Source of the DNA: Chloroflexota bacterium
GTDB lineage: Bacteria > Chloroflexota > UBA6077 > JACCZL01
DNA: 64,000 bases
Reading direction: 5' to 3'
NCBI GenBank assembly: GCA_020845495.1
Contig: JADLFM010000216.1
Location: 62,001 to 126,000, forward strand
Positions 11,085-19,512 of the stretch are shown piece after piece. A program made the position numbers and the translations under genes. Under the pieces are notes generated by a model, which saw nothing but the letters and a program-made list of their open reading frames with translations, was not told where the DNA came from and did not search any database. Each line of letters starts with the position of its first letter. Within the stretch, counting starts at the first letter, position 1.

Positions 11085-11621
11085 CTAGCCTCTGTGTTCG
11101 CCGGTGCCGTAGATCTCGCGGGTCACCGTAAAGTCCACCGGCTCGCCGCCCATCGGGTAGTCCTTCCGGAGCGGGTGACCGGACCAGTCGTCCGGCATCA
11201 TGATCCGCGTGAGGTCTGGATGGCCGTCGAAGACGATGCCGAACAGGTCGAAGACCTCGCGCTCGTAGTAGTTGGCGCCAGCGAAGAGCGGTGTGATGCT
11301 CGGCAGCCGCTCGTCAGTCTTCGCTTTGAGCCGGAGCCAGCGGTGCTCGGCCATCGAGTACAGGAGGGTCACGACCTCGAAGCGGGGATCGGTCAGCATG
11401 TCGTCGACGGCCGTCAGGTCGATGAAGCGGGTGTAGCCCAGGTCGTCGCGGCACCGCCGTGCGACGTCGGCGACCTCGTCGGCCGGTACGAGCAGGTGGA
11501 GGATCCCATCCGCCGAGATTCCGACCTTCACGGACGGGAATCGCTCGCGCCAGGGATCGAGCGGATCGGGCGGCGTCGGCTCGACCGGTGCTTCAGCGGG
11601 GGCGTCAGGTGGGACGGTCAT
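11085..11621 (-). CDS. nuoC: NADH-quinone oxidoreductase subunit C (30-kDa type)
   Basis: Peripheral-arm structural subunit, 178 aa. The family signature is present near the C-terminus as [19 protein letters not shown] followed by [13 protein letters not shown]. The first 25 residues are a Pro/Ala-rich extension before the conserved fold. It starts one base after nuoB ends and two bases before nuoD. Confidence 0.95.
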   Translation of the reverse strand: MTVPPDAPAEAPVEPTPPDPLDPWRERFPSVKVGISADGILHLLVPADEVADVARRCRDDLGYTRFIDLTAVDDMLTDPRFEVVTLLYSMAEHRWLRLKAKTDERLPSITPLFAGANYYEREVFDLFGIVFDGHPDLTRIMMPDDWSGHPLRKDYPMGGEPVDFTVTREIYGTGEHRG

Positions 11622-11622
11622 G

Positions 11623-12129
11623 CTAGGCTAGCCCCTTCCCGATGGCGTCTTGAAGCTTCAGGATGCCGTCGAGCAGCGCCTCGGGGCGTGGCGGGCAGCC
11701 GGGGATGAAGACGTCGACCGGTACGATCTTGTCCACGCCCTGGATCACGGCGTAGTTGTTGAAGACGCCGCCACAGGAGGCACAGTCGCCCATCGCGACG
11801 ACCCACTTTGGTTCCGCCATCTGATCGTAGATCTCACGTAGGACCGGGGCCATCTTCTGGGACACCCGCCCCGAGACGATCATCAGGTCAGCCTGACGCG
11901 GACTCCCTCGGAACACCTCGGAGCCGAACCGCGCGATGTCGTAGTTGGCGGCCGAGGTCGCCATCATCTCGATGGCGCAGCAGGCAAGCCCGAAGGTGGC
12001 CGGCCAGAGCGACTTCTCACGGCTCCAGGTAGCCAGCTTGCCAAGCAAGAAGCCGGGGGCTGCGTCCTTCGCACGCTGAGCGCCCGGAAGAGCAATGGGC
12101 AGGTTCATCGACATGGGTTTCACCGCCAC
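11623..12129 (-). CDS. nuoB: NADH-quinone oxidoreductase subunit B, N2 cluster
   Basis: Carries the N2 [4Fe-4S] cluster that passes electrons to quinone, 168 aa. All four ligands are visible: tandem Cys in [10 protein letters not shown] near residue 50, then [10 protein letters not shown] and [13 protein letters not shown]. The protein is the short bacterial form. Its ATG lies inside the end of nuoA, a 10-base overlap. Confidence 0.97.
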   Translation of the reverse strand: MAVKPMSMNLPIALPGAQRAKDAAPGFLLGKLATWSREKSLWPATFGLACCAIEMMATSAANYDIARFGSEVFRGSPRQADLMIVSGRVSQKMAPVLREIYDQMAEPKWVVAMGDCASCGGVFNNYAVIQGVDKIVPVDVFIPGCPPRPEALLDGILKLQDAIGKGLA

Positions 12130-12473
12130 TTCAGTGCGCCACGGGCGCGTGCATAGACGTAGCCGACGCCAAGGACAGCGAAGAAGCTGACGATGGCGAG
12201 AATGGCACCCCAGCGGAATTCGCGGATCACGACCGCCCAGGGGTAGAAGAACAGGGCTTCGACATCGAAGATCAGAAACAGCATCGCCACGAGCGCGAAC
12301 CGCACCGGCCAGCGATGCTCCATCGTCTCAGGCTCGGACACGCCGCTCTCGTACGGGCGCAGCTTGGCCGCAATCGGATTGCTGGGCGACAGGAGTCCGG
12401 TGATCGCGGCGATGATCAGGATGATGGCTGCCGCGATGAAGAGGTACACGAAGAGGGCAAAATACTCAGCCAC
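12120..12473 (-). CDS. nuoA: NADH-quinone oxidoreductase subunit A, first gene of the operon
   Basis: Three-helix membrane subunit, 117 aa from a GTG at 12473. The conserved loop PYESGVSEP (residues about 41-49) and [16 protein letters not shown] near residue 75, with the essential Asp-Val-Glu, identify it. The GTG is chosen because GAGG lies eight bases upstream and the length fits the family; the much longer open frame upstream is Arg/Pro-rich and looks noncoding. It opens the nuo operon, so the promoter should lie in the gap at 12474-13194. Confidence 0.93.
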   Translation of the reverse strand: MAEYFALFVYLFIAAAIILIIAAITGLLSPSNPIAAKLRPYESGVSEPETMEHRWPVRFALVAMLFLIFDVEALFFYPWAVVIREFRWGAILAIVSFFAVLGVGYVYARARGALKWR

Positions 12474-13194
12474 TGAAGGAACCTCAATCCTGGCTCGTCG
12501 TCGGGGGCGCCACGCATGGCGCGTACGAAACGGCCAGTGTCCCCTCGTCGCTGCGCTGCGCCGTGGACGCGCCTGGAAAGCCCCTTCCCGCTCCTTGCAG
12601 AGTATAGCGAGTCCTACGCGGGCTCGAACACCGAGCGGGATGACGGTCGCCGCGGGCGATTGTAGCAGCCTTCCGGCGATTTGTCGCCCACCGGCTGGTC
12701 GGCCACCCGTTGATCGGCCACCGGCTGCCGCAGGGCGGAGCACCGAGGTGTGGCCCCAGGGCTCCCGCCGAGAATGGCACGGCCGGGGAGCACGTTCGCG
12801 GATCTCGTCGACGTGCCGATTGCCGATGGGGGCACCCCGTCGGACTGGCCGCTGTCGGCGGTCTGGTCCGGCCGGCCGCTCGCCCGCGGCTCCTCGGGCA
12901 GGTGGCGTGGTGCGTGGTGAACCCTGAAACCGCAGCATACTGGCCCCAGGGCGTGCACGGGGTATGCCAGCGGGTACCGGCCGTGCGCTCAGCCGGACGG
13001 GCGCCCAGGGGTGAGCGTACGGTCGCAGCGGTAGGTGTGCGCTCGTGGCATGCCGAGGTGATGGACGGCCCCACGACGCGCGCCGCTGTCGCGCATGTAC
13101 GATCCTGGCACGCCTGGGCTTTGGCCTGGGTGCTGGGCCGTTCCTTCTGGATCCAGGCCCCACGAGCCGACAGGGCAGCGGTACACTTCAGGAG
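12474..13194. other. 720-bp gap between nuoA and a divergent MarR gene
   Basis: Holds the divergent start regions of the nuo operon (minus) and the MarR gene (plus). Open frames here are Arg/Pro/Gly-rich on both strands and look like noncoding high-G+C sequence. Short imperfect repeats of a CCACCGGCTG/CGGCCACC type occur around 12690-12730. No convincing promoter or RNA gene was recognised. Confidence 0.5.
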
Positions 13195-13773
13195 ATGATC
13201 GACGAGACTGCGAGCCAGTTGCGAGAGCGGTTTGGGGAGATCGCCCGAACCTGTGCCGGCTACAACCTGCGCCGGGCCTCACGCGCCGTTTCGCAGCACT
13301 TCGATCGCGCCCTTGCCCCAAGCGGCCTGCGGATGACGCAGTTCACGTTGCTCGGCGCGCTCGCACTCGCCGGGCCGTGCTCGATGTCTCGGCTCGCGCA
13401 GGGGCTGGTCATCGACCGGACGACGCTGACTCGCAACCTTCGCCTGCTGCGCGACGCCGGCCTGGCCGAGCCTGCGAGTCCAACCGACCGCCGATTGGTC
13501 CTGACGGCACGCGGCGTGGAGACACTGGCGCGAGCGGTCCCGCTGTGGGAGGTCGCACAGGCGGAGATCGTCGACGCGTTCGGGGCCGGCCGCTGGCGGG
13601 GGCTGGTGGCCGAGTTACGAGCGCTGGTAGAGGTGACGCAGGCCGCTGCCAGCGACGCCATGGACCGGCCACCAGCGACCGGCCAGGCGCCGGCCTATCC
13701 GTCCGCCCACCTGATTGCCATCCCCCCCACGCCAGAGAGCGCCCCGACGCCCAGCGACAAGACGCTCGCCTGA
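13195..13773 (+). CDS. MarR-family transcriptional regulator
   Basis: A 192-aa winged-helix repressor candidate. The core looks like MarR: RAVSQHFDRALAPSGLRMTQ (residues about 28-47), the recognition region MSRLAQGLVIDRTTLTRNLR, and the wing ASPTDRRLVLTARG. The C-terminus is a Pro/Ala-rich tail whose last codons lie in a 26-bp tandem repeat. It is divergent from nuoA, so it could control nuo or the nearby acyl-CoA genes, but no operator was identified. Confidence 0.85.
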   Translation: MIDETASQLRERFGEIARTCAGYNLRRASRAVSQHFDRALAPSGLRMTQFTLLGALALAGPCSMSRLAQGLVIDRTTLTRNLRLLRDAGLAEPASPTDRRLVLTARGVETLARAVPLWEVAQAEIVDAFGAGRWRGLVAELRALVEVTQAAASDAMDRPPATGQAPAYPSAHLIAIPPTPESAPTPSDKTLA

Positions 13774-13808
13774 CGCCCGGCGACAAGACGCTCGCCTGAC
13801 GCCCGGCG
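13746..13808. repeat. 26-bp tandem repeat (2.4 copies) containing the MarR stop codon
   Basis: Copies at 13746-13771 and 13772-13797 differ at one base, followed by an 11-base partial copy. The unit begins GACGCCCGGCGACAAGACGC. Because 26 is not a multiple of three, each added copy shifts the frame; the stop TGA at 13771-13773 falls at a unit junction. Confidence 0.9.
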
Positions 13809-13848
13809 CGTGGGTGATGCGGTGGAAGGCGTGGAGTGGAGGCCCGGA

Positions 13849-15015
13849 TCACTCGCGCTCGATGACGGTCGCCGTGGCCTGGCCGAAGCCGATGCACATC
13901 GTCTGCAAGCCGACCGTCTTGTCCTGGCGCTCGAGCTCGTGGAGGAGCTTGATCATCAAGATCGCACCGGTCGCGCCGAGCGGATGCCCCAGCGCGATAG
14001 CTCCACCGTTTGGGTTGACCCGTTCCATGTCCGGCTGAAGCTCATGCGCCCAGGCCAGCACCACCGACGCGAACGCCTCGTTGATCTCGATGGTATCGAC
14101 GTCGCCGATGGCCAGTCCCGCTCGGGCGAGCGCCTTGCGGGAGGCGGGAATCGGGCCGGTCAGCATCAGTAGCGGGTCGGACCCGACGACCGCCGTGGCG
14201 CGGAGCCGCGCCCGGGGACGCAGGCCAAGCTGCCGAGCCTTCTCGCGCGACGTCAGCAGCAACGCCGCCGCGCCGTCCGAAATCTGGCTGGCATTACCGG
14301 CCGTCGCCGTCCCTTGCGGCGTAAAGGCCGGCTTCAGGGTTGCCATCTTTTCGAGCGATGGCTCCAACCGAATGCCTTCATCCTTCAGGAACCGCACGGG
14401 CACTCCATCCGGGCCGGTCACGTCGACCGGCACGATCTGGCTCCCGAACCAACACGCTTGCGAGGCGCGGCCGGCCCTGACGTGGCTCTCGAAGGCGAAC
14501 CGATCCAATTCCTCGCGGCTGAGCCCCCAACGCTCGGCGATGGCATCAGCGGAGATGCCCTGATTCAAACTCACCTCGACGTCGGAGCGCTCCGTCAGCT
14601 TTGGGCTCCAGGAGGCCGGATAGTCGGACGCCATCGGCACCCGCGACATGGACTCGACGCCGCCGGCGATCACCACGTCGGCCTGCCCGCTCGCGATCGC
14701 CTGGGCGGCAAAATGCACGGCTTGCTGACCGGAGCCGCACATCCGGTCGAGGGTGACGCCCGGCACGTCGATCGGGAAGCCAGCCTCGAGGACGGCCAGC
14801 CGGGCGACGTTCGCCCCCTGCTCGCCGATCTGGGCCACGCAGCCCAGGATCACATCGTCCACGGCCACCGGATCGACACCCGCCCGTTGGACGACCTCCC
14901 GCAGCACCAGCGCCATCAACTCGTCCGCGCGCACGTTCGCGAGCGCACCGCCGCGCCTGCCGATGGGCGTCCGCACCGCCTCCACGATCACCACGTCATC
15001 TAGTCGCCCGGCCAT
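13849..15015 (-). CDS. Acetyl-CoA acetyltransferase (thiolase)
   Basis: Thiolase-superfamily enzyme, 388 aa, making or cleaving 3-ketoacyl-CoA. The nucleophilic Cys is in DRMCGSGQQAVHFAAQAI (Cys near residue 90), the His loop is NPNGGAIALGHPLGATGA, and the second catalytic Cys is in MCIGFGQATATVIE. The last motif reads CIGFGQ where most thiolases have CxGGGxG. INEAFA is present. The ATG at 15015 starts just before the conserved VVIVEAVRTPIGRRGG. It follows an acyl-CoA dehydrogenase on the same strand, consistent with beta-oxidation, though biosynthetic use is possible. Confidence 0.93.
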   Translation of the reverse strand: MAGRLDDVVIVEAVRTPIGRRGGALANVRADELMALVLREVVQRAGVDPVAVDDVILGCVAQIGEQGANVARLAVLEAGFPIDVPGVTLDRMCGSGQQAVHFAAQAIASGQADVVIAGGVESMSRVPMASDYPASWSPKLTERSDVEVSLNQGISADAIAERWGLSREELDRFAFESHVRAGRASQACWFGSQIVPVDVTGPDGVPVRFLKDEGIRLEPSLEKMATLKPAFTPQGTATAGNASQISDGAAALLLTSREKARQLGLRPRARLRATAVVGSDPLLMLTGPIPASRKALARAGLAIGDVDTIEINEAFASVVLAWAHELQPDMERVNPNGGAIALGHPLGATGAILMIKLLHELERQDKTVGLQTMCIGFGQATATVIERE

Positions 15016-15212
15016 GGCGTGCCCCTCCCGCGCTCGGCTACCGCTCGGTTCTCCCAAGGATACACATCAGTGCGCCACGTTCACTCCCACCAGGAGCACC
15101 CCGGCGGATCGCCAAGGCAGCGCGCGGATCGCCGAGGCGGCGCGCACGGAAGCCGCGTCGTTCTCACTGGCACGGGGAGCACCGCCTCCTCCGGAGGTAC
15201 GGGAAACAGCGA

Positions 15213-16376
15213 TCAGCCTCGGATCGCGCCGAGGCCGCCACGCAGCAGTTCGCGGGCCACGATCAGGCGCTGGATCTCGCTCGTGCCCTCGTAGATCTGG
15301 ACGACCTTCGCGTCTCGCATCAACTTCTCGACCGGGAACTCGCGCGAGTAACCGTAGCCGCCGAAGATCTGGACGGCCTCGGTGGTAGCACGCATGCACA
15401 TGTCGGCGGCGAACGCCTTGGCGTAACTGGCCTCTCTGGCGTTGCGCTGGCCGCGATCCCCCAGCCAGGCAGCATGCCAGGTCAGATGACGGGCTGCCGC
15501 GATCTCCATCGCCATGTCCGCGAGTTTGAACTGAATCGCCTGATAGTCGGCGATCCGCCGTCCGAACGTCTCGCGCTGCAACGCATACTGATACGCATGC
15601 TCCAGCGCCGAGCGCGCGATCCCGACCGCCAGCGCGCCGACTGTCGGACGCGTCTGGTCGAACACCTCCATCGCGATCCGGAAACCCTGCCCCTCATCCC
15701 CCACGCGATCGGCCGCCGGCACGACGACGTCTTCGAAAAGGATCTCGGCCGTGTTGCCGGCCCGCTGGCCCATCACGTCTTCCTTGCGAGCGACGCTCAC
15801 GCCGACTCGGTCGCGCGGGACGACGAAGCAGGAGAGGCCGTCTCGGCCGCGCGAACGGTCGGTCACGGCGAAAACGGCGTACCACTGTGCGACGGTTCCG
15901 GCCGTGATGAAGCGTTTGGTGCCGGAGATGACGTACTCGTCACCCGCACGTCGAGCGCTGGTCTGGATACCCGCCACATCGGAGCCGGCGCCCGGCTCGG
16001 TCATACAGTAGGAGGCGACGGCCGGCTCGCGGGTGATCGAGCCGAGCCAACGACGCCGCTGCTCCTCAGACCCGGCGATCATCAGCGGGCCGGCCGAGAG
16101 ACAGGTGATGAGCAGGCCAGAGGCGATGCCGGCGCAGCCAGCCGCCAGCTCCTCCCAGACGAGGCATTGTTCGAGCAGCGGGAGGCCGCTACCGCCATAC
16201 TCGGTCGGGATCGAGACGTTCATCAACCCGACGTCGAACGCCTTCCGTGCGACGTCCCAGGGGAACTCGGCCGAGTGATCGCACGCCGCCGCGACCGGGC
16301 GGATCTCCCTGTCGGCGAACTCACGCGCAAGGTCGCGAATCGCCCGCTGCTCGTCGGTCAGTTGAAAGTCGACCAT
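15213..16376 (-). CDS. Acyl-CoA dehydrogenase
   Basis: FAD-dependent dehydrogenase introducing the first double bond in acyl-CoA, 387 aa, normal length. The FAD/substrate motifs are [18 protein letters not shown] near residue 127 and [19 protein letters not shown]; the catalytic Glu sits in [12 protein letters not shown] near residue 365. The ATG at 16376 has GGGGGTGGT upstream. It lies 197 bp before the thiolase on the same strand and probably shares its transcript. Confidence 0.95.
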   Translation of the reverse strand: MVDFQLTDEQRAIRDLAREFADREIRPVAAACDHSAEFPWDVARKAFDVGLMNVSIPTEYGGSGLPLLEQCLVWEELAAGCAGIASGLLITCLSAGPLMIAGSEEQRRRWLGSITREPAVASYCMTEPGAGSDVAGIQTSARRAGDEYVISGTKRFITAGTVAQWYAVFAVTDRSRGRDGLSCFVVPRDRVGVSVARKEDVMGQRAGNTAEILFEDVVVPAADRVGDEGQGFRIAMEVFDQTRPTVGALAVGIARSALEHAYQYALQRETFGRRIADYQAIQFKLADMAMEIAAARHLTWHAAWLGDRGQRNAREASYAKAFAADMCMRATTEAVQIFGGYGYSREFPVEKLMRDAKVVQIYEGTSEIQRLIVARELLRGGLGAIRG

Positions 16377-16576
16377 ACCACCCCCGGAGTAGTGCGTAGG
16401 GAATCGGGAGTCGTGAGGGGCGGGGAGGGCGCGAGTGGCTCGTGGGTCACGTCGCATCTGACTGAGAACCCCCACCCCCTACCCCGCCCCCGTGCGCGGG
16501 AGAGGGGCGGCTGATCCGAAAGCGCCGATGCTCAATCACTGGTGGCGTGACCCACGAGCATCATAGCCCTGCCTCG

Positions 16577-16608
16577 CCACTCGGCCACTCGGCCACTCGG
16601 CCACTCGG
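16577..16608. repeat. 8-bp tandem repeat, four copies
   Basis: Four copies of CCACTCGG between the acyl-CoA dehydrogenase start region and the end of the next minus-strand gene. It codes for nothing recognised. Confidence 0.8.
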
Positions 16609-16626
16609 CAGGGTGTCTACAGGTGC

Positions 16627-17178
16627 CTATAGCTGTGGGATCTCGACGAAGTCGAGCACGCCGTCGTGGCCGGAGCACAGGGCGAGGTACGCGGCGAGGA
16701 TCGATGACCCGACTGGCCGGGTGTAGGTCAGAGCAGGCACGTACAGGCCGGCTGCCTCGGTCCGCTCGACGTGCGAGGCGTCGAGCACGAGGAACGTAGG
16801 TAGGCGATAGGGCTTGTGCAGCTTTCTGTCGAGGAGCACGAGGAGGTTATCGAGCAGTTGGGTATCTTGCCCGGATGTCGACGGGTCAAGGCGGGCGCCG
16901 CGTTCTCTCGACGACCGTGCAGCAGTCCAGGTTCGGATCGCGTGCTCGGCGTCGTAGTAGGGGCGGGTGACTTCGATGCCGATCGCTCCGCGCGGGCCGA
17001 GGCACACGGCGTCGGGCTCTCGCCTGGAGGGATCGCCGGCCGTTGGCGTGGAGAGCTTCAGCCCCCGTCCGCGCAGGAAGGCAATCAAGCGCCGCGCGAT
17101 CGACAACTCGTGCTCGCGTTGCCGGCGCTCGCGCTGGGTGCTGCTGCGCGGCGGCCGGTGCGAACGCTCGGGAATCAT
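16627..17178 (-). CDS. Hypothetical protein with PD-(D/E)XK-like core
   Basis: A 183-aa protein of unknown function, read from the ATG at 17178. After a basic N-terminus and a helix (SIARRLIAFLRGRG) it has SRREPDAVCL, then IGIEVTRPYYDAEHAIR. Asp56 and Glu69-x-Thr71 are laid out like the D...ExK core of restriction-type nucleases, but Thr replaces Lys, so activity is uncertain. It lies 185 bp downstream of the encapsulin shell gene on the same strand and could be cotranscribed with it. No encapsulin targeting motif is visible in it. Confidence 0.6.
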   Translation of the reverse strand: MIPERSHRPPRSSTQRERRQREHELSIARRLIAFLRGRGLKLSTPTAGDPSRREPDAVCLGPRGAIGIEVTRPYYDAEHAIRTWTAARSSRERGARLDPSTSGQDTQLLDNLLVLLDRKLHKPYRLPTFLVLDASHVERTEAAGLYVPALTYTRPVGSSILAAYLALCSGHDGVLDFVEIPQL

Positions 17179-17363
17179 GCGAGTCGCATGCCAAGAGCGA
17201 GCGCGCCCGCGTCGTCTCTGGTCATACCGGCACCCATGCAGAGCGTGTTCCGCAAGCCCGGTCCGCGCGGCAGCCCAACCTGGGACAGGTTCCCTGAGTG
17301 ATCCGGTGAACGGAGGCTCGACCTGGGCCAGGTCGGGGGCGAGCCTCACCAGATCGGGCGCAC

Positions 17364-18251
17364 CTAGCCGCCGTGGTGACTGCTCTGGCTTCTGGACCCG
17401 CCGTCACTCAACTCCCCTTCATAGGTCAGGATTGACGCTGGCCGCCGGACTCGCAGCGCCAGGCTCTCGAGCACCCGGAAGCGATGGTTCAGGTTACGGC
17501 TCTCGACGTAGGCTGTCGAGAGGTCCAGCCCGACGGTGATGTCCAGGTTCTCGGGGCCACTGTCGAGCAAGATAGCAGCGTTGTCGGGCAGCATCGCGGT
17601 TGGGTACACGCCTGCGCGCGCCAGCCGCTCGATACGCTCGATTTCCAGCACGCCGCTCTCGTCGAATACCCGGTTCAACAGCGCGTACAGATGCGGACCG
17701 ATCATCAGCGCGAACGGCCCGGTGAAGCCGGAGTTGATCAACTGCTGGACGCCGGCTACCACGTCGTTGAAGGCGCTCCGGGTCGTATTCCAGTCGGACA
17801 GCGGCTGGGTCTGCCGGCCTTCGGCCGTTAGCAGGCCGGGCAGGCCGAGCGGCGGATAGCCGTGGAAGATCATGTGATCCTCGGCTTGCGCAGCAGCGGC
17901 AGCAGCGGCAGCAGCCTTGCCGGTGTCGAGCGGCACGCCTACCTGGAGATTCGATTCGAGGTCGCGCCAGTGAATCCAGAAATCCTTATAGATGAGTGGC
18001 AGCGGCAGAAAGTGGCGATGCTCGATGCCGATCGTCTCCCCCTCATCGTTCCCCAGCAGGTCGATCTGGCCAGTACTGCGACCGGTGATTATGTCGTTAT
18101 GAATCACCTCGACGCCGGCGCCTAGCGGCCCGACGATCGGGATCACACGCCGCCCGACGAGCATGAGCTGGGCTGTCCTGATGACCGCGTCGTCGAGGGA
18201 ACGCCACTGGGTTGCGTTGAGCGGTGCCTGATCGCGCTGCAAATAGTCCAC
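17364..18251 (-). CDS. Family 1 encapsulin shell protein
   Basis: HK97-fold protein that self-assembles into an icosahedral protein compartment, 295 aa (typical 265-285). The alignment is clear from the N-terminus, MDYLQRDQAPLNATQWRSLDD (compare the family start of the type MxxLxRxxAPLTxxxWxxID), through YPPLGLPGLL, GFTGPFALMI and the late VGLDLSTAYVES. Residues 113-121 are nine consecutive alanines in the helix before EDHMIFHGY, and a Ser/Gly/His-rich tail of about 15 residues follows the fold. The start is GTG with GAGG four to eight bases upstream. The upstream minus-strand gene looks like its cargo. Confidence 0.93.
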   Translation of the reverse strand: MDYLQRDQAPLNATQWRSLDDAVIRTAQLMLVGRRVIPIVGPLGAGVEVIHNDIITGRSTGQIDLLGNDEGETIGIEHRHFLPLPLIYKDFWIHWRDLESNLQVGVPLDTGKAAAAAAAAAQAEDHMIFHGYPPLGLPGLLTAEGRQTQPLSDWNTTRSAFNDVVAGVQQLINSGFTGPFALMIGPHLYALLNRVFDESGVLEIERIERLARAGVYPTAMLPDNAAILLDSGPENLDITVGLDLSTAYVESRNLNHRFRVLESLALRVRRPASILTYEGELSDGGSRSQSSHHGG

Positions 18252-18370
18252 AGATCCTCACCTCACGTCCATCCGTCCATTCGCTGGGTGGACGGGCCTG
18301 CACGTCGAGTGCCGCGCGTCGCGCCGGGCTACAGTGGCCGACGAAGCGCCCTGGCCTGGCGCCGGCAGTT

Positions 18371-18409
18371 GGCGCGCTGATGGCTGGCGCGCCGATGGCT
18401 GGCGCGCTG
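18371..18409. repeat. 15-bp tandem repeat between cargo and shell genes
   Basis: Two full copies of GGCGCGCTGATGGCT (one mismatch) and a partial third, in the 263-bp spacer between the putative cargo gene and the encapsulin gene. No clear promoter was seen in the spacer. Confidence 0.8.
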
Positions 18410-18514
18410 CTCTGCGCTCGCGCCTTGCGTCGCCAATGCGTGACGCTGTCTCCGGATGACGTTGCGTCCGGGTAGTCGGGCTGCTCTGCCGCCGACCGGC
18501 GGCTACACGACCGG

Positions 18515-19105
18515 TCAATTCTCGAAGACGTTGCTGTGCAGGATCTTGTAGCCGCTCGTCAGGCAGTCGTCCTCGGACCGAAGGGCGTTCACCTCATAAT
18601 CGCGCGGGACGACGACGTAGTTGAACTGCCAGATCGGGCTGTACTTCTCCTGGCCCGGCACCGAATCGTAGACGTTGTACTGCCCCGGCACCGTCTCGGG
18701 CTCCGCGAGGAGTTTGCCCTGCTCGTCGAGTGCGGCGGTATAGACGATCTGATACTCCTGCGCGACCTTCACTTTCGCCGGATCGACCTCGATTCTGCCG
18801 CAGTCGACCGCGTAGACGATCTTGCCGTCGTACCAGACGCGCTCCATCGTCAGGTTAAAGGGGTTGTTGAACTCGAGTGCCTCGACGCCGTCGCTTCGGT
18901 ACCCCCTGTGCTGCTGGGTCCGCCGCGCCTCACCGCCACTCACGATCCAGTTCGGCCCCTCGTTCTCGCTGGCTGGAATGGCCTGCGTCCCGGCAACTGA
19001 CTGCCCGGACGACCATTGCCCCACCGTTTCGCGCGTCGTCCCGAGCGGCAGGTTTCGCAGGTCGCCAACGGTCAATCCCGGCTGGTCCGTCTTGATATCG
19101 TCCAT
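18515..19105 (-). CDS. Putative encapsulin cargo with N-terminal targeting motif, unknown fold
   Basis: A 196-aa protein not recognised as any established encapsulin cargo (no DyP peroxidase, ferritin-like, hemerythrin or rubrerythrin features). Residues 11-17 read LTVGDLR, nearly identical to the LTVGSLR targeting peptide of family 1 cargos, which is normally C-terminal. A flexible Gly/Ser/Thr-rich linker follows to about residue 50, then a folded region with NNPFNLTMERVWYDGKIVYA, YDSVPGQEKYSPIWQFNYVV and an Asn-Val-Phe-Glu-Asn end. It has only two Cys and no visible metal or haem motif. The ATG at 19105 is preceded by GGAGGGAGC. It lies immediately upstream of the shell gene on the same strand. 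Confidence 0.8.
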   Translation of the reverse strand: MDDIKTDQPGLTVGDLRNLPLGTTRETVGQWSSGQSVAGTQAIPASENEGPNWIVSGGEARRTQQHRGYRSDGVEALEFNNPFNLTMERVWYDGKIVYAVDCGRIEVDPAKVKVAQEYQIVYTAALDEQGKLLAEPETVPGQYNVYDSVPGQEKYSPIWQFNYVVVPRDYEVNALRSEDDCLTSGYKILHSNVFEN

Positions 19106-19512
19106 GCTCCCTCCGCATAGCTGGGTCAGGCTCAAGCTTGGTCAGGCTGGCCTGGGCACGCGCGCGCCGCGAAGTGACTCGCGCGTGTCGCCTGAGCCCG
19201 CCCGCGAGGCGCCGGCCGGAGATCAGAGCGGGCGCCGCGGGCCGTGGCGGACAGCAGCACGGACCGTGCCGGGCGGCACCCCGAGATCGACGAGCATGGA
19301 CGACTCGCTATCAGCCCGGCACTCCTGGCCTCGGCCCGGCGCTCGTCTTTGGCGAGCCTTCTGCGGCTGAATTGATGAGACTCTACGGTCCGAGCAGGCC
19401 GAACATGTACAAACCCATAACAGCCGCTACGCTTTTGCACGAACGGGCTGGCCCGCGCCTTGCTGCGCGACCGGCGTTCAGCGAAGACTACGCGCCGTGG
19501 GTTGGGAGCAGC
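19106..19512. other. Divergent intergenic region between cargo gene and CdaR-type regulator
   Basis: About 400 bp between the start of the encapsulin cargo gene (minus) and the chosen start of the regulator (plus). It stays open in the regulator frame, but the translated part is Arg/Pro-rich and outside the conserved domain. A shared regulatory region is likely; no operator repeat was identified. Confidence 0.4.
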
